Source: Saturnia japonica
Taxonomy: Eukaryota; Arthropoda; Insecta; Lepidoptera; Saturniidae
Length of the DNA stretch: 64,000 nt
Direction: 5' to 3'
Assembly (NCBI GenBank): GCA_033032175.1
Contig: CM065304.1
Span: 10,664,001-10,728,000, forward strand
Shown here: in pieces, positions 20,903-34,195 of the stretch
Position numbering within the stretch: position 1 is the stretch's first letter
How the letters are laid out: each line of letters opens with the position of its first letter
Program-made: the position numbers and the translations under genes
Notes under the pieces: model-generated
What the model saw: the letters and a program-made list of their open reading frames with translations, nothing else
Told to the model about the DNA's origin: nothing
Databases searched by the model: none

Positions 20903-23019
20903 TTATTACTATAAATCAACTCGAACTAATTAAAATGCAAATTTTCGTACGCTGTATATGAAAAAACTCTTATTTATTGATAGGATGGTGTTGTGAGCTT
21001 TGCTGTATTCTTTGAAAGATATTTGTATGCACTCTAGAAACAATAAGAAGTTTGAAGTTTGATAACTTTAGAAAGACGCAGAAAAGTATGATATTACTAA
21101 GTTTATATATATGTATAAAACTTAGTACACATACAACATAGTACACACATATATATTATATATATATATATTATATACAGGGCTATTGGTAATTCGTCAA
21201 ATTCCCGTTAGGAGGTGATAGGGGATATGCATCATGCAAAAGTGAATCATTTTTGAGTTATCATGTTTTTTAGCTTTTTTCAAAATAAATCAAAAATACA
21301 TTAAAAAAATATTTAAAAAAAAGTATCAATTTAAATCTCATTTCTTCTTCTGATTTATATAAACGATTAAATACTGGTTATCTAACAATATTAAAACAAC
21401 AATTATCGATCCAATTTAAAAATGCGAGACGAAAAACGGTATTATTTCAATATTGTATTGAGATTTCTTTCCACTAAAATGCCTTAAAAACAAAAAGAAA
21501 AAATCGTTATGAAACTTGGCTGGCAGAATGTTTTATTAATTATTAAAATAGTTGTTTCAGTTGAAAATATAGTTTATTTTATTGCAAGAAATTTTAAAAA
21601 CAATTTTGTGTTTATCGCATACAATATGACGATTTGAAAGTTGTTTATTAAATATTGTGCTCTCTTAAGTACAAAGTATTTTTTCTAATTGTACAATAAA
21701 TATAATAAACGGATTTTGATCGGTACAAAAAGCTACTAAAGAATTTAATGATATCTATAAATTTGTAATATTATTTCACGATATTATCATATCACTTAAA
21801 ATAGAAAGGTTGAATATTTTCTAAGTCACCCTTTATGCGACAGGTTTGTAGTGGTTAGACTATATTGGACATGACGGACGAGGGAAGACTTTGATTGATT
21901 TATTGAGCCACGTTATAGATACAAGTACGAGTCATGATGGTAGTTCGTCAGTCTGTTGACGTTATAAATAGTCACCTAGTTAACGTATAGATTTGTACAG
22001 GATAGTTCTCAGATCAGCGTCTTTAAATTGTTTTCGGTTAGCTAGACGGGAAAAATAAACGCGCAAATGTATGTACATCTATTTACGGCTTTAAATATAA
22101 AATCGATTAATGAAAATTACCTTAATATTAACAAAACTCTGAAGTAAATTCTGCAAACGGTGGTAACGAATCTAATCAAATTGTATAAAATTAGATAATA
22201 AACTAGAAGCAATTATTTATCATATATAAAAATTACAAAGGTCACTGGAAAGTTTTCTTTGAACATCGATGCACCTTCCTAGGTCTTATTTCATTTAGTC
22301 AAATTCAAACTTGTTAGTTCAGTAACAATGGAATAATTCAGTAAAGTTACAGTGATATTTAAAAATTAAAAAAATACTACATTTATGTATAGTGTTAGAT
22401 GTTTTTAATTAACTGCTGATTCGATTTCATGAAAACTATAGAGAATTTTGGTCCAAGTTGTCGATTTAGCTTATGCTATAAATACATTTTTATCATCATA
22501 ATTGAAGATATATGAACTATGTGTTCATATGTCTTCATATCTGAATCCTATCCTAAAGATCGGAGGAAAGTTGCAAATATGAATAAAAAATTGATTCTGA
22601 CATGAACGTAAATATGTCGAAAAGTTTCTATTTCTATTTGATTGAAAAGTATAAAGAGATAAAATTTTCTCCAACCATCTTTGTATAAAACAGAGAACAT
22701 AATTGAAGGAGACTTTTTATTTAGAAGTCGTCTACGCCCTACATTGAAATTACGACTTTTGTGTATTCCGTCTGTAATCATACTCCTTAAATAATTTGGA
22801 ATGCATACTGCAAAAAATATCATGTGATAAAATTTTACTAAAAACATCTGAAACCTGTTACCTGTACTACATACAATTTAATTAACTTATATCTTTTGTG
22901 AGAATTTAATTTCCTACTTATATAAATACTAGCAACCACCGGCGACTACGTAGGCCATAATTCAACCTTAAATTATCTAACAACTTTAACTTACACGAAA
23001 TATATCTTTTACTGACAAA
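20903..23019. other. AT-rich, no gene; TA microsatellite
   Basis: A TA-rich run lies at about 21148-21175. Nothing else I can name. Confidence 0.5.
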
Positions 23020-23240
23020 TCTATTATATATAAAATGATAACTGACTGACTAACTGACAGATCAACGAATAGCCCAAACTACTGAGTCTAGGACCGTGAA
23101 AATTTGCATGCGGGTTTCTTTTACACTGTAGGTTAGCATTAAGGAAGGATATTTGGAAATTCAAACCCTCACCTCATCTCACGAGCATCACCACTGGCAG
23201 GCACTGTGCTTCATTTCCCATATCATTTTATCCATCTTGT
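23020..23240 (+). mobile_element. Helitron-like element, 5' part, second subfamily
   Basis: Starts A|TCTATTATATATAAAATGAT, then ACTGACTGACTAACTGACAG and ATCAACGAATAGCCCAAACT; the same order appears at 29510-29860. The end is not seen. Confidence 0.5.
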
Positions 23241-23715
23241 ATATAAAAATTAAAACAGTGTATGCGTGTATGAAGTTGTTTTAATAATTACACTCGATGC
23301 TATGCATTACATAGGTACCTAACATGATTAAGCACAAAAGAAAAGGTTTAGCAAGAAACTTCATAATGTAGACTGAAGTGTTTTAAATTCTTTAACTCTA
23401 CGCAGTACGGAATAATATGTGTTTTATTTTATGATTGAAACGTGACATACACTGTCGACCGCGGCTCGCAGGAATTTATACGTTCTAAGCGATATAATTA
23501 TTGTAAATTATCTGGATTGTACAGTTTTGCTACAAGCGATTTATTTCATTGTTTTATCCCACATGTGGTGAAAATAAAACTTGGGTGAAAGTTTGTATGA
23601 AGAACCCAACATATCTCAAATTAGAGATATGGAATTCATATTTATGTTTTGCTAGCAAATAAAAGGGGTTTCACGTTTTTCAAATAAATCTTCCTGCAAG
23701 CCGATACAATAACGG
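23241..23715. other. No recognisable feature
   Basis: AT-rich, no gene. Confidence 0.45.
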
Positions 23716-23815
23716 ATGATTTTAATTATTTTTTAACTAATAGTGGGATGGTTAATGTGTTGGATGCATAATGGCTTATAATTACAATACCATACACACA
23801 GTGATAAACGGCAAA
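23716..23815 (+). repeat. Unit of the ACCACCATACATA family, diverged
   Basis: GGATGGTTAATGTGTTGGAT and AATACCATACACACAGTGAT match, inverted, 33160-33235. It ends in a run of 14 A. Confidence 0.6.
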
Positions 23816-24121
23816 AAAAAAAAAAATCTGTAATGCAAACGACCGACGTTTGGGTTATTGAAAATAACCATTAGCGAACAGTAAACGGAGTACGGAATAC
23901 ACACACGTAAAATTATCATGTATTTCAAATACAGGATAATTTAATATTCTTTTACTACTTAAGCTATGTGAAGAAACTATTTGCCAGTTAAGTCAGGTCA
24001 ATCAATATTTTGATTTTATCTGTATTTTAGTCTGTAGACATAGACGGTCTGAAGTAGACTGTAGAAGTCTGTAGACAAATCGTGCTCTTTTTAACGCTGA
24101 GTAATTGAGCTTATAAATGAA

Positions 24122-24602
24122 TATCTGTGCCCGCAATTCCGCTCACGTAGACTACAGAATGTCATCGGTGGAGAGCAAGCGCGAATCGTGGTCCCCTCGC
24201 TCCCACCCACGGCGGTCGCCTGCCTGTTATTTGAAAGACATAAACGCCTATTGTTGGTGATCCTTAGATGATAGACATATGCTATCGCTGACTTTTTTGT
24301 AAGTTTTTAAGATTCACTATTATATAGTACATTAATTTGATATATCTCTCATGGATTACTCAGTGTAAGCCATTTAAGCTCCCCAAAAGCGTCTTTTTTC
24401 CCGAATTGATTCGCTATTATTGTCACTGCTTATTTCGTATGTAACAAAATGTATTTGTAATGTATGTATCATAGCCAGATAACATAGATATGAATTAAAA
24501 TAAAAACAATGTAAATTTGATAATTGATTTTCGCGTGAAAGAACATAAACGGACAGACAGACAGAGAAACGTTGAATTTTACAATATTTATATATGTATA
24601 GA
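24122..24602 (-). mobile_element. Helitron-like element
   Basis: On the minus strand it starts A|TCTATACATATATAAATATT at 24602 and runs to CTACGTGAGCGGAATTGCGG near 24130, where the final CTAG has decayed. The interior with CTGTCTGTCTGTCCG and the stretch near 24330-24410 is shared with 28590-29010 and 54791-55260. Confidence 0.6.
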
Positions 24603-25209
24603 TAAGACTTGACTTCTTATATGTATTATATTTATATGGTATGTATAAATATATCATCAACATTTTTAACACCCGGCACGCAAAGAGAGGATTATTATAA
24701 GTTTAACGTGTATCGGTGTAGCCGTATATATATGTGTGTGTATGTTGCATCGTAGCTCTTAAACAGCTAAACCAATTTTGATCTAGTGTTTTTTTTTTAA
24801 ATTGAAAATTGACTTCAAAAACATTTTTTCATCGAATTGTAGATTATCAGCTCTTTTCTAGTTGACAAATAAATGCGAGCATCTTCCACATGTGTGATCG
24901 AGACAAAATTTAGTATTCTGTTACTTCAATGATATTGGAAGAACATGGTAACCTTGATCTGATGTTGTAGCGTCATCTGGAATCTGCAGGATAATTAACT
25001 CCTCGCCAAATTACAGCAAAAATATTATGTTTGAGCTCATTAGAATGGTCTCAATGGATAAGGTACCTGTGTCGAGGGTTTCTTAAAATTTAATTATTAA
25101 CCTTGTTAGATACCTTAATTCAAAGATCAAGCAAAAAGTGAATATACACTTGTTGAAACTACGTATGTTTTTGATATACAAAATACATTTTACAATGAAA
25201 TACTAACTA
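24603..25209. other. No recognisable feature
   Basis: AT-rich; short wording such as CTTAAACAGCTAAACCAATT near 24757 hints at another decayed repeat. Confidence 0.4.
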
Positions 25210-25311
25210 GAGGCTGTCGCAGGTAAGAGCTGGTCGGATGTTGCTAAAAATCGTGATAATTGGCATTCTTTGGAGGAGGCATTTACCCGAAGAGGGGTCC
25301 ACGTAACTTAA
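25210..25311 (+). pseudogene. RTE-like LINE, last 33 codons
   Basis: The frame reads EAVAGKSWSDVAKNRDNWHS, then LEEAFTRRGVHVT and TAA at 25309-25311. This parallels the C-terminus of RTE copies A and B (AGSRWVQAAQDRSLWRSMGE) in the order of conserved Trp, Arg-Asp and Glu-Ala residues but is from a different family. It is truncated at the 5' side. Confidence 0.65.
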
Positions 25312-25808
25312 TTATGTAATTTCTTATATTAATATTACTAAGTTTTGTTTCAATAAAATTAACCACGTTGCATGTATATAATTGTTATGTGTACTGGAAG
25401 AAATAACCTTTTTTTATTCTTTATTTTTTTTTTTTGTTATTATTAACATTTAAGTATTATTCCTATGGGTGTTATTATCTTACAATTTGCTGTTTTTGGT
25501 AATATCATAAAACTGACAGAATTTATTGTAATTGAATCATTTATTTAGGCACGAATGTAGCATATTATTCATATTTCAACAACTGTTAATCAACGCTTTG
25601 AAACTTGAAACAGAATTAATGGCCGCTGGTATTAACAGAAATAACGATTAGACTTTCAAAGTCGACAGCGTAACGAAAGCCCCTGACAAAGTGTTACAAT
25701 CATAAAGGCAAAGTCTTAGACGCCACAAGTCCTTCAAGATATATCCCCCTTACTTCAACACGAGTGAGTAAATTGAAACGTCATTGTTGTCCAATAATTA
25801 TATAGTTC
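25312..25808. other. No recognisable feature
   Basis: AT-rich with a T-run near 25420-25435; no gene. Confidence 0.45.
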
Positions 25809-26105
25809 CTAGCTGTTCGCGACTTTGTCTGCGTATTATTGCATATGCACAGACTGATCTCAGAACACAACAAACCAAAAGTAAATCATAAATGGGTTTA
25901 TCACTATATGTATGGTGGTTACGATCCCTACCACACCGCTTTAATACTGCATATGCACCGGCTAATTTCGGAACATGAGAAGCCAAAAAAATCATAGATG
26001 CATTTATCACTATGTGTATGGTGGTCGTGAACCCTACCACTCCGCTATAATACTGCATTTGCACCGGCTGATTTCGGAACACGACAAACCATAAGAAAAA
26101 CATTT
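25809..26105 (-). mobile_element. Helitron-like 3' end with tandem ACCACCATACATA units
   Basis: On the minus strand about two and a half units of roughly 106 bases (GTTCCGAAATTAGCCGGTGC, then CGTAACCACCATACATATAG) run directly into ACGCAGACAAAGTCGCGAAC-AGCTAG, the Helitron-type terminus also found at 2085. The array therefore sits inside the element. The open frame across it follows the repeat and is not a gene. Confidence 0.7.
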
Positions 26106-27609
26106 CATTTTCATTTTTTTCTCTGATTTAGCAAAACAGCAGTAAATAGTTTTTTGTTAATGACGGCAATAGTAATTTATACAGATTATTGGATCAGTTT
26201 GAAGGCATAGTCAATAGAATGGGCTTATCTAATCCAGTATACCTACAGAATTTAACCATGATGTGAGGCTAAATAAGGAGCCAAAAACAAGCTTTGATTT
26301 TTTAATTTTGCTTTTAGATGTTGATGGCTATTTCTTATTTAATTATTATTTAGTATATACACGAGAGAAAGTTAGCTTTGAGATTAATATAGTTCTGTTT
26401 ATATTGCATATAACATGCAAGCAACAATTTTATCAGTTATGAAATTTAGTATCCTGAGTAAGATATTGCAGAAATAACCTTCATAATAAAATGTTCTTTA
26501 TGATATCATGTGATGAGAATTATTTTGCATTTTTCTATTATAATGTGTAATACAATATATTAGAAGTAATAATATTAACGGAGACAATGAAAATGTGTTG
26601 ATTAATGTTTTCTCTTCTTTGAAATAATTTCTTGATGTTGCCGCGCTGACCTTATTTAGTACAAGAGAGTAAATAGCCCACAAAAGAGTACATGGATAGG
26701 GATTAATTATAATTATACAGATAAAAACATAAAGTATTAATAAGATTAGTTTTAGAATACATTGCGACGGCCCTAAACTGATTTAGTTAAAACTTTTAAC
26801 AACTACCGTTACATTGGATTGCAGTTAAAAACGTCGTCATACGACAAAGGATATATAAGCTTTCAGCTTTGTTTCAATAAAATAAAGTTTTATTATTACA
26901 CAATCACATAAATATAATAGTATATTAAACAATAAGATCCTTTATAAATAATATTATAAATTCGGCACGTACTAATAATATACGGGGTTCATTTAAAAAC
27001 ATAATTATTTCTCCCGTTTCATGGAACTTCTATTTGCCTTTGAAATGTTGAGAAAATCGCTTACAAATACTCAATCACCAATACTGAGACGATACGAGTG
27101 ACCGAAACTAAAATATTAATATTCTCGAAGCGGCAGTTTTCTCAGTTATAAGTTACCTTATAACGTATGCTTACGGCTCGTAAAATGGGTGTTTAAAAGA
27201 TAAATGGATCTAGGCTTGTAAAAATATATTATAGTACTACGATGTATGTGGTTTTGATGTTCTAGATAAACTTCAGCTAACCAAAAATATGAAAAAACTG
27301 TTGGTGGGTTTCAGAGACCAGTAGCAGCTTTCTACGGTTTAGCCGAGACATCGTACGGTGATCTTCACAGGGGATGTACTTATAGTTAATTATATGATAA
27401 ACATAATTGATAGCTAACCAAGCAGACGTTGTTCTACCCATCCAATAGTTAATAACTCGACTACGGCACTACTTTTCCCGTTTTTTTTCTGATAAATTGT
27501 CCATGATCATAAACAAAACAAAAAAAGGAGAATTACGCATATCCATGCTCTGAATCGTGAGATATGGTTTTAATTTTATACAAAAATCCAATAGAAAAAA
27601 TACGTTTTT
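26106..27609. other. No gene; a TATA-like and polyA-signal-rich spot
   Basis: Positions 26848-26895 contain GGATATATAAGCTTTCAGCT and AATAAAATAAAG, a layout like the core of an LTR, but no flanking repeat or coding sequence supports this. Otherwise AT-rich. Confidence 0.4.
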
Positions 27610-28235
27610 CCCTTTGTTTATTTATAATATACGTCTAGATACCGTGCGCCTCGAGACCGATGACATTTTTGCGTGTGTGCGTAAATGCATTGTTGTACAC
27701 TCGCGTCAGCTGATTTTGTGTGCTGTTTAGGGGATACCAAGTTAAAACATTTTACTTTTATATTGGGGGAAATTATACGTAGAAGTTAAACGGTTATATA
27801 TTGTCTACTAGCTGTGCCCGATAATATTTCGTAAATGAAAACCACCTTATATGAAACACAGATATGTAGTTGTATTGAAATTCAATATCGGTGAATTAAT
27901 CGTGCCTCGTGCTATGTGAAATTCTTTGGTGCTACTCATACTCTATGAATGCCTCTGACTCCTTAGCTGCAGCATGAAACTTTCAGTCAGTAGTAGAATT
28001 ATAAAAGGACAGTTATTAAGACTATTATTGCATTAGCGATTAGCAGCACATTGCAACCGACAAGAAATTAGCTATTGAATTCTTAGTAGCGTTTTCATCG
28101 TCATTCAAACACTTGTATGCACTATGCAACGAACTAACATGTTCACTTTTAGTTGTCATCTGTTGTCCGCGGTTTTGGTAATCGAGAAACTAGAGACTCG
28201 GCAGAACCAAGTTCCTAATGACTGAATATTAATTT
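27610..28235 (+). repeat. Composite dispersed repeat, second copy
   Basis: Matches 1190-2345 in inverted orientation. At 27808 it contains a Helitron-type end (CTAGCTGTGCCCGATAATAT, minus orientation) where the other copy has its 470-base expanded element. No coding content. Confidence 0.65.
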
Positions 28236-28374
28236 GCAAAAAAACATTAACAAATTACCATTAAATTGAAAAAAAAAAAATTATTATGATATGAAAGGAA
28301 AATGTGCTGGGTAATAGAATTAATTGTTTTTGACTGGATCGCGGCTACTATACAAAAGCCATAATGGCACACTT

Positions 28375-28490
28375 AGATGGATATACACCTTGTATGTCGC
28401 GTTCCGGGATCAGTTGATGTAAGTATATCCAGTAATGAGTTGGAATGGTAGGGATCGCGACCACCCTACACATGGATTTAAACCCGTCAC
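28375..28490 (+). repeat. Single unit of the ACCACCATACATA family
   Basis: CGCGTTCCGGGATCAGTTGA and GTAGGGATCGCGACCACCCT match the 158-bp unit in order. Confidence 0.7.
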
Positions 28491-28589
28491 GTGATTTTGA
28501 GGCCTTGATATAAATACAATTTATGTAAACTTAAAATATATGTATGCCTAAATAAAAAAAAATGTTAATTATATATTCTCTGAATTTAT

Positions 28590-29010
28590 GTAAAACTCTC
28601 CCGGACTTATTTGTAGGTCTTTTAATGCCTATGATTATGTAGTGCATTAATTTGCTATATTTCTTATGGTGTACTCAGCATAAGTCATTTAAGCACCCGA
28701 ATTGATTCACCATGACCAGTATTTTTTTTTTATTTGTGCGGGATCCTCATTATTTTTAAAAAATAAAAGTAGCCTAAATTACTCCCAATATCATCAGCTA
28801 TCTATCAGTGAAAGTCCCATCAAAATCGGTCCAACTGTTACGGAGATTATCCGGAATAAAAAGACCAACAGACAGACAGACAGACAAAATTTTTAATAAT
28901 GGGCTATTTGTTAAAGGTATCGTATATACTTTCATATGCATTTAGTAAAAAACTGTTATTTTGACATTACAAACAAACACTTCAATTTTATTAATTGTAT
29001 AATTTATTAT
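28590..29010 (-). repeat. Dispersed repeat shared with 24122-24602 and 54791-55260
   Basis: Shares CATTTAAGCACCCGAATTGATT-type sequence, the CAGACAGACAGACAGAC run and the end CTGTTATTTTGACATTACAA followed by CAATTTTATTAATT with 55195-55255. Probably the interior and 5' end of a Helitron-like or similar non-coding element. Confidence 0.6.
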
Positions 29011-29509
29011 TATTTATTTATAAATGGCAAAGATTACATTATTTTACAGGAACACATAAAAACTCTTTAGGTATTTCGACAGACCGTTATCGACATAATT
29101 ATATCAATCTCTTTGATATTTAAAAACTGGTCATAACGTAATTTAAAAGATCTAAGCTTACAGAGGGTCAGACAACGGGAAAGGAATTTACTTTGTACTT
29201 GTTGTACGTATTGATTGATAAGTAATAAGTATAGATTATTTTCATCGGCAAACATTTATTTATTCTTGTGACTGCTTCGGTTCATCGCATTTCATTACCT
29301 TCATCGCGTTCAACTATCTAGTGACTGTTGCCGTGAAAGATCTAAATATTGACATGACGTCAACAAATGCCTATAGATTTTCATCCCTTAGAAGACGTCA
29401 CTGTCATATAGTTAGGTACTTAGGTAATTATATTCATGTATGCATTGCTATGCTTAGGTAAAAAAAATCATAATTATGAAATACAGAACCTCTCTTGTCT
29501 ATAATCTTA
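29011..29509. other. No recognisable feature
   Basis: AT-rich, no gene. Confidence 0.45.
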
Positions 29510-29860
29510 TCTATACATATAAAATGCTTTGTCCTGAATGACTGACGGATCAACGCACAGCCTAAACCGCTGATTGTAGAGACCTGAAACTTGGAGGATG
29601 TGTTCTTTGTATGACGTAGGCATCCGATAAGAAAGGATTTTCTGAAATTCTACCCCTAAGAGGGTGAAAAAGGGGACAAAGTTTGTATGGCGCAACGTGA
29701 TACCTTGGTCCAATCTACTTCAAATTTTGCATAAACCTTTTTTAACAGAATTTATGGAAGATGTATTTCGTATTTTATTGAAATTCGTCCCTAACGGGGT
29801 TAAAAAGGGTAAAAAGTTATTTTAGTGGTGATTTGCTTCGAAGTTGATATCAATACTCCT
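29510..29860 (+). mobile_element. Helitron-like element, second subfamily
   Basis: Starts A|TCTATACATATAAAATGCTT, then TGACTGACGGATCAACGCAC and AGCCTAAACCGCTGATTGTA, the same order as at 23020. The repeated CCCTAAGAGGGTGAAAAAGG and CCCTAACGGGGTTAAAAAGG suggest an internal duplication. Confidence 0.55.
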
Positions 29861-30146
29861 TGCTTTTGATTTAAATTACATTTTATTTTGACACATGTTT
29901 GAAAACTCAATCCGATTTTATTCAAAAAAGGTTAAACTCACTGCAAAAACATAATCAAATACTCTTTATAATTGGAATGTCTCGAAAGTCACCGTTCTAT
30001 ATTAGTACCTCATTTGCTTAAAGACGTTATGCACTTTAAGACACGGCCTCATAGGGACGTAGAGTTCGAAATTTGAAATGGTAAGGACTAGAACATGTTG
30101 GTTATAAATTACACGAATCATTCCACAATTTAAAAAAAATGTACAT

Positions 30147-30870
30147 TCTATACTAATATAATACTAATAATATACGCAGAAAAGTTATTTGTTTGTTTGT
30201 TTAAAAACGCTAATCTCTTGAACTACCAGTCGGATTTAAAAAAAAAACTTTTTATATGATAGCCAGACTCACGAGGAATAGTGTAGGTTATATAAAATTA
30301 GGCTACAGTTTCCAGCTAGCCTTAAATATTGATTTTTGTTACTTAAGTCGGAAGTCGAAGTCCTCGCGAACTGCTTTAGCCGCATGCGCTGGCTTAATGG
30401 TTAATGATACGTCAATACAATGTTCTACAAAAATATTGGCCATTAGTGTATATAAAAAAGTCAGCGATAACATATATCTATCTCTTATACATGAGCCACA
30501 ATAAGGTATTTTGAAAACTTTTTTTGTTGAAGATTAAACATTAATTTATGAGCATTATTTTTAAGCATGGCATATTAATCTTCACGAACAAAAGTTACTT
30601 CATCATAAAGACAATTTATAATGAAGATAAACTATATATTTTACAGTACGTTATTTGGATGCATAGTTTGAAAGATAATACAAAATTGAAATAATTAACA
30701 CTCATCTCAGGTCTATGTCTATAGTAGTAGCGGTGCGAACGAACCGTGCGATGCCGCGATGTGACCATCTGGCCGCCCGATAAAAATATTGTATGTATTG
30801 AAGTATTATAAATCATTAATCATCGATTTCTTCTAAATTATATGCGCTTGAAACTGCGGGGCACAGCTAG
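30147..30870 (+). mobile_element. Helitron-like element with both ends
   Basis: Starts TCTATACTAATATAATACTA at 30147 (preceded by T, not the usual A) and ends GCGGGGCACAGCTAG|T at 30870, 724 bases. It has TTTGTTTGTTTGTTTAAAAA and CTCTTGAACTACCAGTCGGA near the 5' end. No coding capacity; the 82-codon frame inside is chance. Confidence 0.7.
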
Positions 30871-33059
30871 TACTTATATAAAAAGTTGTTGTTTATATGT
30901 ATGTACCCCCATGGACTTCTAACCCGCTGGAGCGAATTTAATGAAATTTCAGACAATCTTCTTATTAGACCAGCGGGTGATCATGTAAAGTTTGGTTACA
31001 AGCGGATCAATGTTCCCTATAAACTCCAAAACGGTACAGTAACACGTGGTCGGGGTTACTATTACTATTATATAAACTGCTCTGTTTTGTTATTTTACAG
31101 TAATATTACTTACATTCAACATGATGATGAAGAAATCCAGAGTGAAGAGGAACGAAGTTATCGGATTGAAATCCATCTGAAAAAATACGACAAAAATTTA
31201 TATCCTTATAAATAAAAGCAACGCTTCCCAGCTTTCATCGCTTTGAGCCGTCTCTTTGACTTTGAAACTATGAGGTTGGTTAGATTTATTACTAGTCTGT
31301 TATGGCCCGAAAGTTGTCAAATGAGTTTCCTGCATGACCGATCAAAAGTAAAACAAATATATAACAGACCCGCACGGTTCTCAATATGAATAAGTAGATT
31401 TTCACCAATGGGATAAAATATTAATAATCTGTTATTTATATCTAAATCTTTAATGACTTTAAGCGTGAATATTGAAAAACATATTCGTCTCTGCATATTT
31501 TTGTCAGTAGCTTCACATCCCTGGTCACATACCCTGTCATTAATCCAAATTACTTCGTTTTATGGATGGACATTAATAATTTTAAGAATAATATTTCTTA
31601 TTTCTCTATCTACTTAAATACATACACTAAATTTCGAACCTTATGCAAGTGACGCATTATTGACAGTGTATTTCAATTTACCAAAAAAAATACATTAGAT
31701 TATTAATAAAATAACTGGCTATCCCATGCTTACTCAATTATTGAGACTTCACGTAAGATTATATGAATACTAAAGTTTACTTTATATTCGTTTGTTAGTA
31801 AAAACATTTTTCCCTATTTAATCAACATTGTAAATAACGGACAGTTGTAATTAACATCCAATCTTCTAAATGAGTAAAAATGAAATAGTGTTCGTTAGTA
31901 AGCGCACCACTGGAGAACGGCCCAACTAATTTGGCTGTTTTTTTAATAAATTTCAGTAATAATCTGAATAAGCTTTTCATAAATAAATAAAATTTGATAA
32001 ATAAATGAATTTAAAAATTAAGTAAATTAATGGATCATTTTCAAAAACACTAATATTAATTTTTGTATTGTTATTTTTTTATGAGCTCAAGAACGTAAAT
32101 AATGATGAAAACGATATTTAAGAATAATTATTATTTTGGTTACTTTATTAAAAATGATATCTGGAAACAAAATTGAGCTTTGATCGAGCTATTGACTATT
32201 GGAAAGGGTTTATTTAAAAGACGATTTTTAATGTTTTACTTTACTATTATGTAATTTGTATATTTTGTTTAGTTATTTTATGTTTTATGTGGAACACATT
32301 TTGAAGAGCACTCAAATTAATACAGAATGAAGTCTAAGATAATCTGGTCATTGAACTCTCAAGATACCTAAGTAGCTTGAAACACTTTCATGTTATATTA
32401 GATACCTACTCATTAATGTAAATAAGAAAAGTTTGTATATTCCAGCAAATCAGAACAAAATGAATGTTAGAATTTGTAAATATTATATTTCATTGCTATG
32501 TTATTAACTTATAAGTTTTTATTAAAAAATGATGTTAGAAAAAGAACATTTTGACTATACATTGTAAAATTTCCAAATGGCAAGTGCCGTAATTTATTAT
32601 TAATATATTATGTAAACATAATTTTCGAATCACATTCAAATTTATAAGACTAAATCTATAAATATTTTAATTAATTAAATTTTAGTACAGGTAATGGATC
32701 TTAACTGGACAAACTTATTGAAGTAGGTCTTTTATAAATTTGATATCGATACTGTTTTATATATCTTTTAGCAAACGATACGCCACGCCACGCGCTTCCG
32801 GACTCAACTTTTAATAAAGCTTCACATATCAGAATTTTAGAAAATGAAACTACCAAACTATACATTTTCAATTAAACTAACTTTAATTGTAGGTACTATT
32901 TATTTTATAATAGCTTTTATATATTCTGGTATATAATGCGCTGTTTTCATTTAGTAAATAATGACATGAAAAAGTAGTTCGACGCTGTGAGTTCGCAATT
33001 TGTAAAATCATAAAGTCGTGATGTCAGTAGTAATGAAACCGCATTATGATGTAAAGTAT
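30871..33059. other. No gene; probable repeat at the left, then AT-rich
   Basis: Positions 30880-31010 (ATGTACCCCCATGGACTTCT, CTGGAGCGAATTTAATGAAA) read like another non-coding repeat starting right after the Helitron end. A 109-codon open frame crosses it (30886-31215) with no recognisable domain. The remainder is AT-rich. Confidence 0.45.
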
Positions 33060-33235
33060 TTTTTAAAGAACGCCAGGCTGGCAACCAGCTTCAAGTTGAA
33101 AATCTGTTGCACCTATGATTTCGGAACACGACAAACCAAAAGAAAATCATAGATGGGTTTATTATTATGTGTATGGTATTGTAATTATAAGCCATTATGA
33201 ATCCAACACATTAACCGTCCCAATAAAATATCAAA
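33060..33235 (-). repeat. Two short repeat pieces side by side
   Basis: 33062-33105 (GCCAGGCTGGCAACCAGCTT, CAAGTTGAAAATCTGTTG) belongs to family G in plus orientation. 33112-33235 is a minus-strand unit of the ACCACCATACATA family (ATTTCGGAACACGACAAACC). Their junction suggests insertion of one into the other. Confidence 0.6.
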
Positions 33236-34195
33236 AATAATTAAAATTATCCCTTAGGTTGTCTGTTCACTCAAGCGGAGCGAGGCCACGGAACTGTGTT
33301 ACGAACTGTGTTACGACCTGTGTCTGTCCATTGAAACTGAGCGAGGCTGCGGATCTGTGTTGAGAGTTATTAAAACGGGTGGCGAACTGTGGGTCAGGAT
33401 TAGCAAAATAGGGACATAGGAATCGAAAGTTAAAATTGCAATCTAAATTTTAGTTTAAAAATGATCGATCATAATTCAAATCATTTTTATTCTTAGTTAA
33501 ATATCGATATAGAGTCAAAATAGTATTGGAGAAATTAAATTTATTCTTCTGTGAAAAATTCCAGTGAAAATTACTCGAAAAGATAAAATATCAGTTGAGC
33601 AGCTTCTAGTGTATATTTTGTTGTAGATTAAGGTGTTCTCAATAACAAAAATATCCGCCGCCGTTCGAGTTCTTTAGGTGCAAACCTAATATTTCGGCTA
33701 TTATTTCCAACATAGGCTAATATGTTAGTATTTTTCAAAGAATAACCTAATAACTTTTGATCTTAGAAAAATTTAAATAAAGTCAATATTCTCTCAAGTT
33801 TTTCAGAAAGTAAAATGTTTTTTTTTTATCACCAGTTGGGCAAAGTGCACTTTTAATTTTTTCTCACATAACGGTTTCTGTAGAGGAGTCTAAAATTTAT
33901 AATGCATATATTAGCTTAAAAAAATATATTCTGAATTCTATATAGAAATACGCATGTCCAATTACTTGCCGCCGCAACCTAGCGCACTTATTTATTTTTA
34001 TTCGTAGTATTTATTTAAAACAAATACTCGTAAATCAACTAAAACTTGCTAAAGTATAACAAAATCAAAGTAAAAATTTGATCTCATTTCAGGTTAAAAA
34101 CACTTCAACAAATTTTAATAAGAAGACTGGACTATCATTTCATAGGTAAGTATTAGAAATACAATACATTTTCTTATTAAATATAACTATGTCAA
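33236..34195. other. AT-rich with one short duplication
   Basis: At 33272-33361 GAGCGAGGCCACGGAACTGT and GAGCGAGGCTGCGGATCTGT form an imperfect tandem pair about 60 bases apart. No gene. Confidence 0.45.

Noticed and set aside
26848..26960. LTR-like core with TATATAA and AATAAA
   Set aside because: No second LTR, primer binding site or gag-pol sequence nearby.
30886..31215. 109-codon open frame after a Helitron end
   Set aside because: No recognisable domain, low-complexity Tyr run, and it starts in repeat-like sequence.
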